From Bacteroidota bacterium (lineage in GTDB: Bacteria > Bacteroidota > Bacteroidia > Chitinophagales > LD1), in assembly GCA_018267355.1 (NCBI GenBank), contig JAFDYP010000156.1:1-16132 (forward strand): a DNA stretch of 16,132 nt. Direction: 5' to 3'. Below the pieces are notes generated by a model. That model was not told the origin of the DNA. It saw nothing but the letters and a program-made list of their open reading frames with translations, and searched no databases. A program made the translations under genes and the position numbers. This document shows, in pieces, positions 6,892-15,634 of this stretch. Numbering within the stretch: position 1 is the first letter of the stretch; each line of letters begins with the position of its first letter.

Positions 6892-7881
6892 ATGAAAGAC
6901 AAGGTACGGATCGGGGTACTGGGCGCTGGCCACCTCGGCAAGATACACATCAGGCTACTGAAAGAGATAGAAGGCTACGAGCTCGTGGGCTTCTATGACC
7001 CTAATGCTGAGGTAGCGGCCAAGGTTTCTGAGGAGTTTGGCATCCCGGCCTATACTTCTGAGGAGGAGCTGATGGACCTCTGCGATGCTGTAGACATCGT
7101 GACCCCCACCACCACGCACTACGACTGTGCTGTGCTGGCCATCAAGAAATTCAAGCACCTCTTTATAGAGAAGCCGCTGGCCTATGCTATCACTGAGGCC
7201 TCTACGCTAGTCAAGCTGATAGATGAGGCCCGGGTCAAGTGCATGGTAGGTCATGTAGAGCGATTCAATCCCGCACTACTCAGCCTCAATAAAAAGACGA
7301 TCAAGCCACTCTTCATAGAAGTGCACCGGTTGGCTCAGTTTAACCCGCGTGGTACGGATGTATCTGTGATACACGACCTGATGATACACGATATAGACAT
7401 CATCCTCAGCCTGGTAAAAGGAAACGTGAAAAAGGTCAGCGCCAGTGGTGTAGCCATAGTGAGCAAGACACCTGATATAGCCAATGCCCGGATAGAGTTT
7501 GACAATGGCTGCGTGGCCAATCTCACTGCCAGCCGGATATCGGTGAAGAACATGCGGAAGATGCGCATCTTCCAACCAGGGGCCTATATCAGCATGGACT
7601 TCCTGAAGCAAAAGTCAGAGGTTTTTAAGATAGATGATACGCCTACGCCAGAGGGGACCAACCAGTTTGAGATAGAGCTGGCAGACCATACTAAGAAGTA
7701 TATCACCTATGATGTGCCTGAGAAGAAGGAAGTCAATGCGATCAAGATGGAGCTGGAGCTCTTTCACAAGAGCATCGTGACCAATAAGCAGCCTCCGGTG
7801 ACGGCGCATGATGGCTACCTGGCCATGGAGCTGGGCCAGCGCATCATAGACAAGATCAACAGCCAGCTGGTAGTACACTGA
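6892..7881 (+). CDS. Gfo/Idh/MocA-family NAD(P)-dependent oxidoreductase (possibly UDP-sugar 3-dehydrogenase-like)
   Basis: The 329-residue protein starts with the Rossmann motif GVLGAGHLGKIH (8-19), with an acidic residue (D36) at the end of the second strand, suggesting NAD preference. The family EKP motif is at 93-95 (FIEKPLAY). GHVERFNPA (120-128) and VIHDLMIHDIDI (159-170), with D162, H166 and D167, mark the C-terminal substrate domain. The GHxERFNP plus DLxIHDIDI pattern resembles UDP-N-acetylglucosamine 3-dehydrogenases of the GnnA type, used to build amide-linked lipid A. No partner aminotransferase is present here, so the substrate remains open. The start ATG 6892 fits the Rossmann N-terminus. 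It follows a 292-bp non-coding region, and a weak TACTTTAG element (6871-6878) is the only promoter-like sequence. Confidence 0.88.
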   Translation: MKDKVRIGVLGAGHLGKIHIRLLKEIEGYELVGFYDPNAEVAAKVSEEFGIPAYTSEEELMDLCDAVDIVTPTTTHYDCAVLAIKKFKHLFIEKPLAYAITEASTLVKLIDEARVKCMVGHVERFNPALLSLNKKTIKPLFIEVHRLAQFNPRGTDVSVIHDLMIHDIDIILSLVKGNVKKVSASGVAIVSKTPDIANARIEFDNGCVANLTASRISVKNMRKMRIFQPGAYISMDFLKQKSEVFKIDDTPTPEGTNQFEIELADHTKKYITYDVPEKKEVNAIKMELELFHKSIVTNKQPPVTAHDGYLAMELGQRIIDKINSQLVVH

Positions 7882-7967
7882 TCATCCGGGTCACAGATGT
7901 GTCATTTCACCTCAAAGAAGGCCAGCCGCCTTTCACAATCCTTTTAAAGTTCTTACGTTTACTGCCT

Positions 7968-7975
7968 TATCTTTG
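7968..7975 (+). promoter_or_regulatory. -7 promoter element of the lipoprotein-sugar transferase operon
   Basis: TATCTTTG is an exact TAnnTTTG match, ending 9 bp before ATG 7985. No clear -33 TTG is visible upstream. The predicted leader is only about 4-6 nt. The TTG that could serve as an alternative start (7973) is the last part of this element, which argues against that start. Confidence 0.55.
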
Positions 7976-7984
7976 ACCAGCTAT

Positions 7985-8875
7985 ATGACTAAAGAACTGC
8001 GCGTATCAGTATGGGGCGGTGTGGCCCTGATCGTAATACTTTTGCTGGCTGTCAGCCCCGGCTGCCGCAAATTGCCTAATGGTGGTGTGCCCTTCTACCT
8101 CCGTGTAGACTCACCTACCATAGTAGATGACGGGCTGGTAGGCACTATCAACTGGAAGATGCCGGATGTATATGTGACGGTCAATAATACGGACCTGGGA
8201 GGCTATCAGATGCCCGTCAATGTACCGGTGCTCTGTGATGGCGAGGCACGCATGATAGTGAGCGGAGGGATATATGAGAATGGTGTGATAAGCCAGCGGG
8301 CTGAGTACCCATTCTGGAGGCCTGACACTTTTACCATATCCGATCCTGTGGGAGGTGCAGTATATGTACACCACCCGGTCTATCACTACTACGCAGATGT
8401 GAAGCATAGTATCCTGAGCGATTTCAATAGTTCTACCGGGTTTGATACCGCTATGCACCTGGTCAGCGGCATAGATGCCGACTCCCTCGCTGGCAGGGTG
8501 TGGCAGTGCGGAGTCATATCTCTGGGCGCTACCGACTCAGTGAAAGGCTCCCTGGAGACGCTGACAGCAGCAGATCTCATCCTTACCAATGGCCGCCAGG
8601 CATATCTGGAGTTTAACTTCAAGCAGTCTGGTACCAGCCAGGCGGTCTCCTTTGATGTGGGCCTCAGAGGTACGACTACCACGGGTGTGGTCACAGATAA
8701 TACGGTCCTCACCATTTTCCCTGCTAATTATTGGAAGAAGACCTATATAGACTTCAGTACCTTCATTGGAAATAATTATGGTAGTAACTTCCAGGTCTAT
8801 TTCGTAGGGTACAATAGCTCAGGTGCACCGGTAGACTTTTACTTTGATGACGTAAAGCTGCTGTACTTCCAGTAA
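7985..8875 (+). CDS. Putative surface lipoprotein, first of two tandem paralogs
   Basis: This 296-residue protein has an N-terminal hydrophobic segment ending AVSPGC (C27), a probable but atypical lipobox, then RKLPNGGVPFY. It has no enzyme motif. A conserved block at roughly 30-130 contains DVYVTVNNTDLGGYQMPVN, PVLCDGEARMIVSGGIYENG and RAEYPFWRPDTFTI. Its G-Y-x-[ML]-P...G...GGI pattern looks like a PEGA-like beta-sandwich. The second half, ending YWKKTYIDFSTFIGNNYGS and FYFDDVKLLYFQ, resembles a jelly-roll carbohydrate-binding fold. The ATG at 7985 is chosen over TTG 7973, which lies inside the promoter. The next gene is its paralog, 21 bp downstream, followed by a sugar transferase. A role in glycan or exopolysaccharide handling is inferred from context only; no named family was recognised. 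Confidence 0.8.
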   Translation: MTKELRVSVWGGVALIVILLLAVSPGCRKLPNGGVPFYLRVDSPTIVDDGLVGTINWKMPDVYVTVNNTDLGGYQMPVNVPVLCDGEARMIVSGGIYENGVISQRAEYPFWRPDTFTISDPVGGAVYVHHPVYHYYADVKHSILSDFNSSTGFDTAMHLVSGIDADSLAGRVWQCGVISLGATDSVKGSLETLTAADLILTNGRQAYLEFNFKQSGTSQAVSFDVGLRGTTTTGVVTDNTVLTIFPANYWKKTYIDFSTFIGNNYGSNFQVYFVGYNSSGAPVDFYFDDVKLLYFQ

Positions 8876-8896
8876 AGTAATCGACAAAGTCCGGAT

Positions 8897-9739
8897 ATGA
8901 AACAATCCTTGCTGATATCAATATGTGGCATAGCCGCTACCCTATTGATATCAGAATGCAATAGGATGCCGACTGGCGGTATACCCATATATGTTAAGAT
9001 TGACTCTGCCAGTGTGGCCTCAGATGGAGGACTCTACGGCTCATCGTCTTGCCGTTTAGCTGATGTCTGGGTGACCAATGCCAATACAGACCTAGGGGCC
9101 TATGAGATGCCTACATTGTTTCCTGTATTGGCTTCGGGCGATGTACGTATGCTGGTCAGTGGAGGGATCTATGACAACGGCATCATTAGCTCCCGTGCTG
9201 AATATCCATTCTATAAACCAGATACATTTACGATATATGGTGCCGTGGCAGGGCAGACTTATACTCACAACCCGCAGTATCATTACTTCGAGCAAACTAA
9301 GTTTGCAATCAAGCAGGATTTTGAGCAGGCTACAGGCTTTGACAATATGACCATCACAAATGATGGCTACGAGGGAAAAGGTGGGGTGATCTCTATGGGC
9401 CTGTCTGACACTGTTACTCTTTCATTTCAAACAGATACGCCTGTGATCAATACAAACGGCAGGCAGGCTTATGTAGAGATGAACTACCATATGAGCGACT
9501 CTGTATCTATGCGCTGTAAGGTGGGAGTAGCTGCCATTAATAGTGCAGGCATTACTACTTATTATACACTATCAGACCTAAACCCCACGGGACATTGGAA
9601 GAAGATATACTTTAATTTCAGTCAGTGGATAGGACAGAATGCCGGAAGTAAGTTTCAGGTATATTTTAGCGTATCTAAAGATGTCGGTCATAGCGGATCA
9701 ATGTATGTAGATAATGTAAAACTTCTTTACTTCGACTGA
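8897..9739 (+). CDS. Putative surface lipoprotein, second tandem paralog
   Basis: This 280-residue protein is clearly homologous along its length to the preceding gene. It has C-NRMPTGGIPIYVKIDS after a hydrophobic N-terminus (C21), then DVWVTNANTDLGAYEMP, PVLASGDVRMLVSGGIYDNG and RAEYPFYKPDTFTI. The C-terminal half has NGRQAYVEMNY, HWKKIYFNFSQWIGQNAGS and MYVDNVKLLYFD. The residue before C21 is Glu, unusual for a lipobox, so lipidation is uncertain. It is shorter than its neighbour mainly in the middle, between the two domains. Its TGA (9737-9739) overlaps the ATG of the sugar transferase by one base (TGATG), the arrangement expected for translational coupling. The pair probably arose by tandem duplication. 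Function unknown; membership in a surface-polysaccharide system is inferred from position. Confidence 0.8.
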   Translation: MKQSLLISICGIAATLLISECNRMPTGGIPIYVKIDSASVASDGGLYGSSSCRLADVWVTNANTDLGAYEMPTLFPVLASGDVRMLVSGGIYDNGIISSRAEYPFYKPDTFTIYGAVAGQTYTHNPQYHYFEQTKFAIKQDFEQATGFDNMTITNDGYEGKGGVISMGLSDTVTLSFQTDTPVINTNGRQAYVEMNYHMSDSVSMRCKVGVAAINSAGITTYYTLSDLNPTGHWKKIYFNFSQWIGQNAGSKFQVYFSVSKDVGHSGSMYVDNVKLLYFD

Positions 9740-11151
9740 TGCACAAACGAAGACTGACAGGCTGGTATATAGTGAGCGACTACCTGAGCTCGCTCGCGGC
9801 GTGGTACTGCCTGTATATGTTTCGCAAGGTGGTGATAGAGGCTGAGCATTTTCAGGTCGGCCTGCCTTTTCAGGATAACCAGTTTTTTGCCGGCCTTTTC
9901 ATCGTACCTGAGATCTGGCTCTTGCTACACTACATCAGCGGCACCTATACTGACCTCTACCGCAAGTCACGCCTGCAGGAGGCTATCAAAACTACTGTGG
10001 TCATACTGGTAGGCGCTATCCTTATCTTCTTTGGCCTGCTGCTGGATGACAAGGTGCGCCGCTTCACAGATTATTACCTCACCTTTGCAGTGCTCTATGC
10101 GGCTCAGCTCACACTCACGCTGCTAGGCCGCATCTTGCTACTCAATAGGGCAAAGGCCAACCTGCGCACCAAGCGGTTTGCCTACAATACACTTCTGATC
10201 GGGGCCAATCAGAGGGCTGCGGAGCTGTATGAGGAGTTTTCTGCCAAGGGTAATGGCTTTGGCTATATCTTTTGCGGCTACCTGCGCCTGAATGGCGAAA
10301 CTCCCAATAAAGTGACCTCAGAGCTGCAGCAGCTGGGCACCCTCAGTGACCTGGAGCGCATAGTAGATGAACAACATATCGAGGAGGTGATCATAGCCAT
10401 AGAGTCTCATGAGCACCACCTGCTGAATGATATCCTGATCATGCTCGCCGACAAAAAGGTCTACATCCGTATCATACCTGATATGTACGATATCCTGTCA
10501 GGCACTACCAAAATGAACTCGATCATCGGGGAGGCCTTTATAGAAATACCACCGGTAGTGCTGAGCGAGTGGCAGCGCATCACCAAGAGATGGTTTGACC
10601 TGATCGGCTCGGTCGGTGCCTTGATCTTCACTTCGCCCCTGCTGCTATATGTGGCCTTGCGGATCAAGTTTTCATCTAAAGGACCCGTCTTCTACACACA
10701 GGAGCGCCTGGGTCAGTATGGTGATCCGTTTCAGATCATCAAGTTTCGCTCCATGTATACAGATGCAGAGCAGCACGGCCCCCGGCTGACCACAGATGAT
10801 GACCCCCGCATCACACCCGTAGGCCGTTGGATCCGCAAATACCGGGTAGATGAGCTGCCTCAGTTCATCAATGTACTGAAAGGAGAAATGAGCATCGTAG
10901 GCCCACGCGCGGAGCGGCGTTTCTTTGCAGACCAGATCATACAGGAAGCACCGTACTACAGGCATGTCTTCAAGGTGCAGCCGGGCATCACATCTCTGGG
11001 TATGGTCAAATATGGATATGCATCTACGGTAGAAGAGATGGTAAAGCGGCTAAAGTATGACATCATCTACATGGAGAATATGAGCATACTGATGGACCTG
11101 AAGGTGATCATCTACACGGTGCTCACCGTGCTCTATGGCCGGGGCAAATAG
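9739..11151 (+). CDS. Polyprenyl-phosphate sugar-1-phosphate transferase (WcaJ/exopolysaccharide-initiating type)
   Basis: This enzyme class transfers a sugar-1-phosphate from a nucleotide sugar to undecaprenyl phosphate at the inner membrane, the first step of exopolysaccharide or O-unit assembly. The 470-residue protein has about four or five N-terminal membrane helices (1-135). A Rossmann-like CoA-binding-type region follows (about 155-270, starting YNTLLIGANQRAAELY). The C-terminal catalytic domain has KRWFD at 283-287, a membrane re-entrant helix, GPVFYTQERLG, KFRSM (335-339), DDPRITPVGRWIRKYRVDELPQ with D371/E372, and NVLKGEMSIVGPRAER. All core motifs are intact. The donor sugar cannot be deduced. 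No other polysaccharide genes follow, so it acts away from a full cluster. It starts in a one-base overlap with the lipoprotein gene, implying co-expression. Confidence 0.94.
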   Translation: MHKRRLTGWYIVSDYLSSLAAWYCLYMFRKVVIEAEHFQVGLPFQDNQFFAGLFIVPEIWLLLHYISGTYTDLYRKSRLQEAIKTTVVILVGAILIFFGLLLDDKVRRFTDYYLTFAVLYAAQLTLTLLGRILLLNRAKANLRTKRFAYNTLLIGANQRAAELYEEFSAKGNGFGYIFCGYLRLNGETPNKVTSELQQLGTLSDLERIVDEQHIEEVIIAIESHEHHLLNDILIMLADKKVYIRIIPDMYDILSGTTKMNSIIGEAFIEIPPVVLSEWQRITKRWFDLIGSVGALIFTSPLLLYVALRIKFSSKGPVFYTQERLGQYGDPFQIIKFRSMYTDAEQHGPRLTTDDDPRITPVGRWIRKYRVDELPQFINVLKGEMSIVGPRAERRFFADQIIQEAPYYRHVFKVQPGITSLGMVKYGYASTVEEMVKRLKYDIIYMENMSILMDLKVIIYTVLTVLYGRGK

Positions 11152-11235
11152 AACTACCCCGACACGGGGCCAGACAGCAATGTGGCATAATAATAGTATC
11201 TTATAGGCTCACTTCCGTCACTCACATATAGCTTT

Positions 11236-12540
11236 ATGAATATATTCCGCCAGCTCTTTGACCTGCGCGATGGGGAAGACGACAAGGAGAAGACCCTGCA
11301 AAATGTAAACGGCGGTATCTCCTTCACAGGGGCCAACCTGTGGATACTGGCCTGCGCCATCATCGTGGCCTCCGTAGGCCTGAACGTAAACTCGACTGCT
11401 GTCATCATCGGTGCCATGCTGATCTCTCCTCTCATGGGGCCTATACTGGGTGCGGGCTTTGCGCTGGGCACTTATGATTTTGACCTCCTGAAGAGGGCGC
11501 TGCGCAACCTGCTCATAGCTACTGTGGCAGCGCTGCTGGTCTCCACGGCTTACTTTTACCTGAGCCCGTTCAAAACCGCTCAGTCTGAGATACTGGCGCG
11601 CACCAGCCCTAATATATACGATATACTCATCGCCTTTTTTGGTGGCCTGGTAGGCGTCATAGCCATCACCCGTGTAGAGAAGGGCAACCCAGTGCCCGGT
11701 GTAGCCATAGCGACAGCGCTCATGCCGCCACTGTGCACAGCAGGTTATGGATTGGCCACGGGGCAGATCAGGTTTTTCCTCGGCGCGCTTTTCCTGTACA
11801 CCATCAATTGTGTTTTCATCTGCATCGCCACCTATCTGATCGTAAAGCTGCTCCGCTACCCGGCCAAAGAGGTGGCAGAGAAAAGGCAAAAGCTGGTGCA
11901 GTATGCTATCACAGGGCTGGTGATACTGATGCTGGCACCAAGTGGCTACTTCGCCTGGCGGCTATATGACAAGCAGAACTTCCTGCAGGCTATAGATAAA
12001 TACATAGAGCGGGAGTTTACAGACAGGGGTGTGACTGTGATCTACAAAAAGACCAGCTACGAGAGCCACCCCAAGCGGCTGGAGCTGGCATTTCTGCAGA
12101 AACACATGAGCAGTGAAGAGATAGCTGCTGCGCGGCAGGATATGAAAGCAGAAGGGCTGGATGGCACGCAGCTGGTGATCAAGCAAGATTCTGTAGACAA
12201 TATCATGACGCTCAAAAACAGCATCCTCAATGAGATAAACGGCAAAGATGCAGCGCTGGATGCCAAGGATATGCAGATCAAATCCCTGGAGGACAAACTC
12301 GCCGCGGCCACTTATGATAATGGCCAGTTGCAAAAGGAGATCGCTGCTATATTCCCAGGTGTCCGTGCCATATCAGTGGCCAATCACCCCTTTGCCTATG
12401 CTAAGGATAGCGTGGCTGTCAAACCGGTCTTGGTCTATGAAGCTGCAAGGCCCCTTTCTGAATCAGACAAGCTGAAACTCCAGAAGTGGCTAAAGGAACG
12501 ATTGAATCTAAAAGACCTGAGCGTTTACAAACTACAATAG
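11236..12540 (+). CDS. DUF389-family membrane protein with C-terminal soluble coiled-coil region
   Basis: The 434-residue protein has a short cytoplasmic N-terminus and about six membrane helices between residues 35 and 245. DUF389 hallmarks are NVNSTAVIIGAMLISPLMGP, then FGGLVGVIAITR and GNPVPGVAIATALMPPLCTAG. The C-terminal part of about 190 residues is hydrophilic. A likely coiled coil lies at about 322-374 (LKNSILNEI...MQIKSLEDKLAAA...LQKEIAAIF), followed by a small alpha/beta domain ending LKERLNLKDLSVYKL. The biochemical role of DUF389 proteins is not established. The 84-bp gap after the sugar transferase holds a small GC hairpin (11157-11169) and no clear promoter, so read-through from the upstream operon is possible. 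It ends 4 bp from the stop of the convergent muramidase gene. Confidence 0.88.
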   Translation: MNIFRQLFDLRDGEDDKEKTLQNVNGGISFTGANLWILACAIIVASVGLNVNSTAVIIGAMLISPLMGPILGAGFALGTYDFDLLKRALRNLLIATVAALLVSTAYFYLSPFKTAQSEILARTSPNIYDILIAFFGGLVGVIAITRVEKGNPVPGVAIATALMPPLCTAGYGLATGQIRFFLGALFLYTINCVFICIATYLIVKLLRYPAKEVAEKRQKLVQYAITGLVILMLAPSGYFAWRLYDKQNFLQAIDKYIEREFTDRGVTVIYKKTSYESHPKRLELAFLQKHMSSEEIAAARQDMKAEGLDGTQLVIKQDSVDNIMTLKNSILNEINGKDAALDAKDMQIKSLEDKLAAATYDNGQLQKEIAAIFPGVRAISVANHPFAYAKDSVAVKPVLVYEAARPLSESDKLKLQKWLKERLNLKDLSVYKLQ

Positions 12541-12553
12541 GCGTCTAACGCCT
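12539..12553. other. Small hairpin spanning the convergent gene junction
   Basis: AGGCGT (12539-12544), CTA and ACGCCT (12548-12553) form a perfect 6-bp stem with a 3-nt loop. The first two stem bases belong to the stop of the DUF389 gene and the loop CTA is the complement of the muramidase TAG stop. No T-tract is present on either strand, so bidirectional termination is only a possibility. Confidence 0.4.
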
Positions 12554-15500
12554 GATCTCTACTTTGGCGATAGCCGGAGTAGCTCCGTCTCTGACACATC
12601 GTAGCAGGTATATCCCGTCTGCCAGTGTCAGGTCCAGGATGATAGTTGACTGACCTGAATAATGTGCCGCTCTATCACTGTAAACCAGTGCACCTGTCAT
12701 ATCGTACACCCTGATATCATCTATACTACTGCCGTTCACTCCGGTGATAGTGATCTTGCCGGTAGATGGATTGGGCAGGATCCTGATCTCTCCGGTCCTG
12801 ACATCGGCTATTGCCGCAGGGCAGTTGATACTGACGGGTGCCGAGGTGGCTACGCAGTCACTATCACTGAGCGATGTAATGACCACATAGTAGGTGCCAT
12901 CATTTGAGGCCATCAGCTGATAGCCGGTAGATCCCTGTACCTCCAGCGAGTCGTAGTACCACTGGTATGATACTCCTGCCACAGGCACTATGGATAGCTG
13001 ACAGCCACTGACCTGGAGCAGTGGCGCAGGCAGAGGCGAGTCACAGGCTGCGGGTAGTGCCGTCCATACGATAGCAGTGTCGGTAGCCGCACATCCATGC
13101 GTGTCCGTCACGGTCAGGATATAGAGAGTAGTATCTGCAGGCCATGCCAGAGGGTTTGGCAATGTACTATGATAGCCCGCAGGCACGGAGCGCCAGTCAT
13201 AAGTATATATACTCGTGCCACCCGTAGCGGCAGGCATAGCACCCAGCGTCACCGTATCGCCCATTGAGATGATCTGATCTGCCCCTGCATCAGCTATCAG
13301 CAGCGGTGGCCGGACTATTATAATAGATGCTAAAGCAGTATCAGGACAGCCCCCGGCACTACTGATCACTACTGTGTAGGCTCCAGGCGCGCTCACAGAG
13401 ATATGCTGTGCAGTATCAGAGATAGTACCAGAAGGCCCGGTCCAATGACATGCGCTACCATTAGGATATGCCCTGAGGGTAGCAGTGCTGTCCATGCAGC
13501 TGATGGCGGTATCACTGGCAGAGATGTATGCAGTGGGGTGTGTGCCGACATTGACAGCGGCTGATGCCGTAGCGTAGCAGCCGCCACTGGAGGCGGTGAC
13601 GGTATAGGTAGTGTTGAGCATGGGATTAGCCGTCACTATCGGTCCGCTGGTAGTATCCAGGCCGGCAGAGGGTGACCATAGATAGGATGACGCCTGACCA
13701 GTGACTGATAGCAGCGTGCCGCTGCCACCTGCACAGATCGTGACACTGGCAGGGCTGAGAGAGATGGCCGGCGTCTGCGTTACATTGATAGTGACAGAGG
13801 CTGTAGCGCTGCAGATGCCTATAGTACCTGTTACCGTGTAATTTGTCGTGGTACTGAGGCCACTGATCGTAGGACCGGACGCGGTATCAGAGCTAAGACC
13901 GGTAGCCGGACTCCATCTATACGAGTCCGCGCCGGAAACATGTACAGTGACTGATGATCCTGCACCACTGGAGCAGAGCGAAAGTTGCTGACCCGGTGTG
14001 ATAGAGAGTACCGGAGTGGGTGCCACTGTCACACCTATTGTATCTGTAGCACTGCAGGCGCTTTTATATCCGGTCACCGCATAGGTATAGTGCCCGGCTA
14101 CGGCCGGTGAGACTGATACTGCCGGGCCCGCAGTACCAGATAGCCCCTGGCCGGCCCATAGATAGGTAGTGGCTGTACCTGAGGCGGATAGGGAGATACT
14201 CTGCCCTGCGCATACGGCCGTAGCACCCGCGCTGGCATGAACCATCAGGTTGCTGGCCGTGAGCTGCCATCCTGATGATACTGTAGCTGCTCCACAGCTA
14301 TTGGTCACTGTGACGGTGTAGAGGCCTGCTGAGGCGGTCGTGTGTGTACGCGCAGTATCGCCATCTGACCAGTGGTACCTGCAGCCTATGCAGGCATTGG
14401 CTATAGACAGCTGCGCAGTACCACCATGACAGAGTATGGAGTCTCCGGTGATAATAGGGACAGCCGGTGATGGACACGGGCTATAGGCACAGATGCTGAT
14501 GTCACCGGCGTATGAGCTGCCTATACCATAGCTGAAGATACGTACCAGGTAAGTACTATCTGCCATAGGGTAAAAAGTGAGCGTCTCCGCAGCACCGGCG
14601 CCATGACGGTCTGCACAGCCTATCTGTGCCGGGGCGCTACATCTACCGGCATACACACCCATCACCATGTCAAAGCTACCTGTGTTGGTAATGGGTGTGG
14701 CGGTGAGGGTCACAGAGTCTGTGGTGTGGGGCGTGATAGAGAACCATACATCGTCATCATACCTGCCGCTTTGATACAGTGATGTGCAGCTACCCGCACC
14801 ATAAAATGTGATCCCGGCTGATGTGGTGGCATTGACCGTGGAGCAGGTGTCGGGCCTGCAGGTAGATGAGATCATGAGCTGTCTCGGCGAGCAGACATCA
14901 TCATTATGGCAGAGAGGAACAGGGTTGACCACAGTCAGGCTATTGAAGTCTGTAGCGGTGCCATTGAAGACATCGAGGTCCACATTGCCGGTGATACCAG
15001 ATACGGCGCCGTACCAGTCGTATTGCTTGAAGGCCCAGGTGGTCCAGTTGCCGATATTGGACGGGGCTGTGGTAGGCGAGGTGCCCGGATCGGCGATCCA
15101 TAGTTTGCAGTTATTGAGAGAGCTGCCGAGATAGCCGGCTATAGATGGACTGGTGTAGATGATAGGCATGCGCCCCGTATGCCTGTATACTGTATCTACC
15201 CAGGTTTGTGTCCAGGCAGTGAGGGCCGCGCTGCTAAAGTAGGACGTCAGCGCCTGAGAGTGTACGAGGCAGGTACCTGCAGGATCCTCCAGGTCCAGCA
15301 CCGGTGGCAGGTAGCCGGCACCCGTATAGGCACCAGCGGTACTCAGGAAGTAAAGCGCCTCTGCGCCGGCTGTATTGTCTTCCGGTAGGGCAAAGTGATA
15401 GGCACCTACTACCAATCCTGCCGATGGCGCACCGGTGATATAGGAACCAAAGCGTGAATCAGTATAGCAGGTCCCTTTGGTCGCTTTGATAAAGGCGAAT

Positions 15501-15634
15501 GACTTGCCCGCAGCGGCGACCTGAGACCACGTGATAGTACCCTGCAGGGCTGAGACATCTACACCCAGTATGCTCTGCGCCCAAAGCACGGTGCCAGACA
15601 TGACAAGCACTATGGTGAGTAGTAGTCTCTTCAT
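12545..15634 (-). CDS. Secreted GH25 muramidase with Ig-like repeats and T9SS sorting domain
   Basis: The protein has 1029 residues. Residues 1-19 are a signal peptide (MKRLLLTIVLVMSGTVLWA, then Q20). Residues 22-226 form a glycoside hydrolase 25 domain: GVDVSALQG with D26, FAFIKATKG, GAYHFALP, and the DLE motif (D114, E116), with late VDLDVF (219-223). The D26-to-DLE spacing (88) matches GH25 enzymes, and all acidic active-site positions are present. Residues 240-387 form a Cys-rich beta module (NDDVC, DDDVWF at 293-298, GVYAGRC, IGCADRH) common in Bacteroidota exoproteins. About 388-945 is a chain of Ig-like/PKD-like repeats rich in Ser/Thr/Ala. Residues 952-1029 are a type A T9SS sorting domain (LPNPSTGK, IRVYDMTGALVY, LADGIYLLR). 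It is predicted to cut peptidoglycan outside the cell. It is coupled by a 4-bp overlap to the gene upstream. Confidence 0.92.
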   Translation of the reverse strand: MKRLLLTIVLVMSGTVLWAQSILGVDVSALQGTITWSQVAAAGKSFAFIKATKGTCYTDSRFGSYITGAPSAGLVVGAYHFALPEDNTAGAEALYFLSTAGAYTGAGYLPPVLDLEDPAGTCLVHSQALTSYFSSAALTAWTQTWVDTVYRHTGRMPIIYTSPSIAGYLGSSLNNCKLWIADPGTSPTTAPSNIGNWTTWAFKQYDWYGAVSGITGNVDLDVFNGTATDFNSLTVVNPVPLCHNDDVCSPRQLMISSTCRPDTCSTVNATTSAGITFYGAGSCTSLYQSGRYDDDVWFSITPHTTDSVTLTATPITNTGSFDMVMGVYAGRCSAPAQIGCADRHGAGAAETLTFYPMADSTYLVRIFSYGIGSSYAGDISICAYSPCPSPAVPIITGDSILCHGGTAQLSIANACIGCRYHWSDGDTARTHTTASAGLYTVTVTNSCGAATVSSGWQLTASNLMVHASAGATAVCAGQSISLSASGTATTYLWAGQGLSGTAGPAVSVSPAVAGHYTYAVTGYKSACSATDTIGVTVAPTPVLSITPGQQLSLCSSGAGSSVTVHVSGADSYRWSPATGLSSDTASGPTISGLSTTTNYTVTGTIGICSATASVTINVTQTPAISLSPASVTICAGGSGTLLSVTGQASSYLWSPSAGLDTTSGPIVTANPMLNTTYTVTASSGGCYATASAAVNVGTHPTAYISASDTAISCMDSTATLRAYPNGSACHWTGPSGTISDTAQHISVSAPGAYTVVISSAGGCPDTALASIIIVRPPLLIADAGADQIISMGDTVTLGAMPAATGGTSIYTYDWRSVPAGYHSTLPNPLAWPADTTLYILTVTDTHGCAATDTAIVWTALPAACDSPLPAPLLQVSGCQLSIVPVAGVSYQWYYDSLEVQGSTGYQLMASNDGTYYVVITSLSDSDCVATSAPVSINCPAAIADVRTGEIRILPNPSTGKITITGVNGSSIDDIRVYDMTGALVYSDRAAHYSGQSTIILDLTLADGIYLLRCVRDGATPAIAKVEIRR

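Noticed and set aside
6658..6948. Minus-strand open frame across the efp-oxidoreductase gap
   Set aside because: It covers the terminator and palindrome, runs into the oxidoreductase start, and shows no recognisable protein features.
7973..7984. TTG at 7973 as start of the first lipoprotein gene
   Set aside because: The TTG is the end of a TAnnTTTG promoter element. ATG 7985 gives a normal signal sequence.
11157..11169. CCCCG-ACA-CGGGG hairpin after the sugar transferase as a terminator
   Set aside because: The stem is only 5 bp and no T-tract follows. Competing pairing with GGGG at 11141-11144 is also possible, but nothing supports attenuation.
11229..11236. TAGCTTTA as a promoter of the DUF389 gene
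   Set aside because: It overlaps the ATG and has no -33 element, so it cannot sit correctly for this start.
12662..15388. Several open frames opposite the muramidase gene
   Set aside because: They are shadows of a repetitive, high-GC coding sequence, and none has a family motif or start context.
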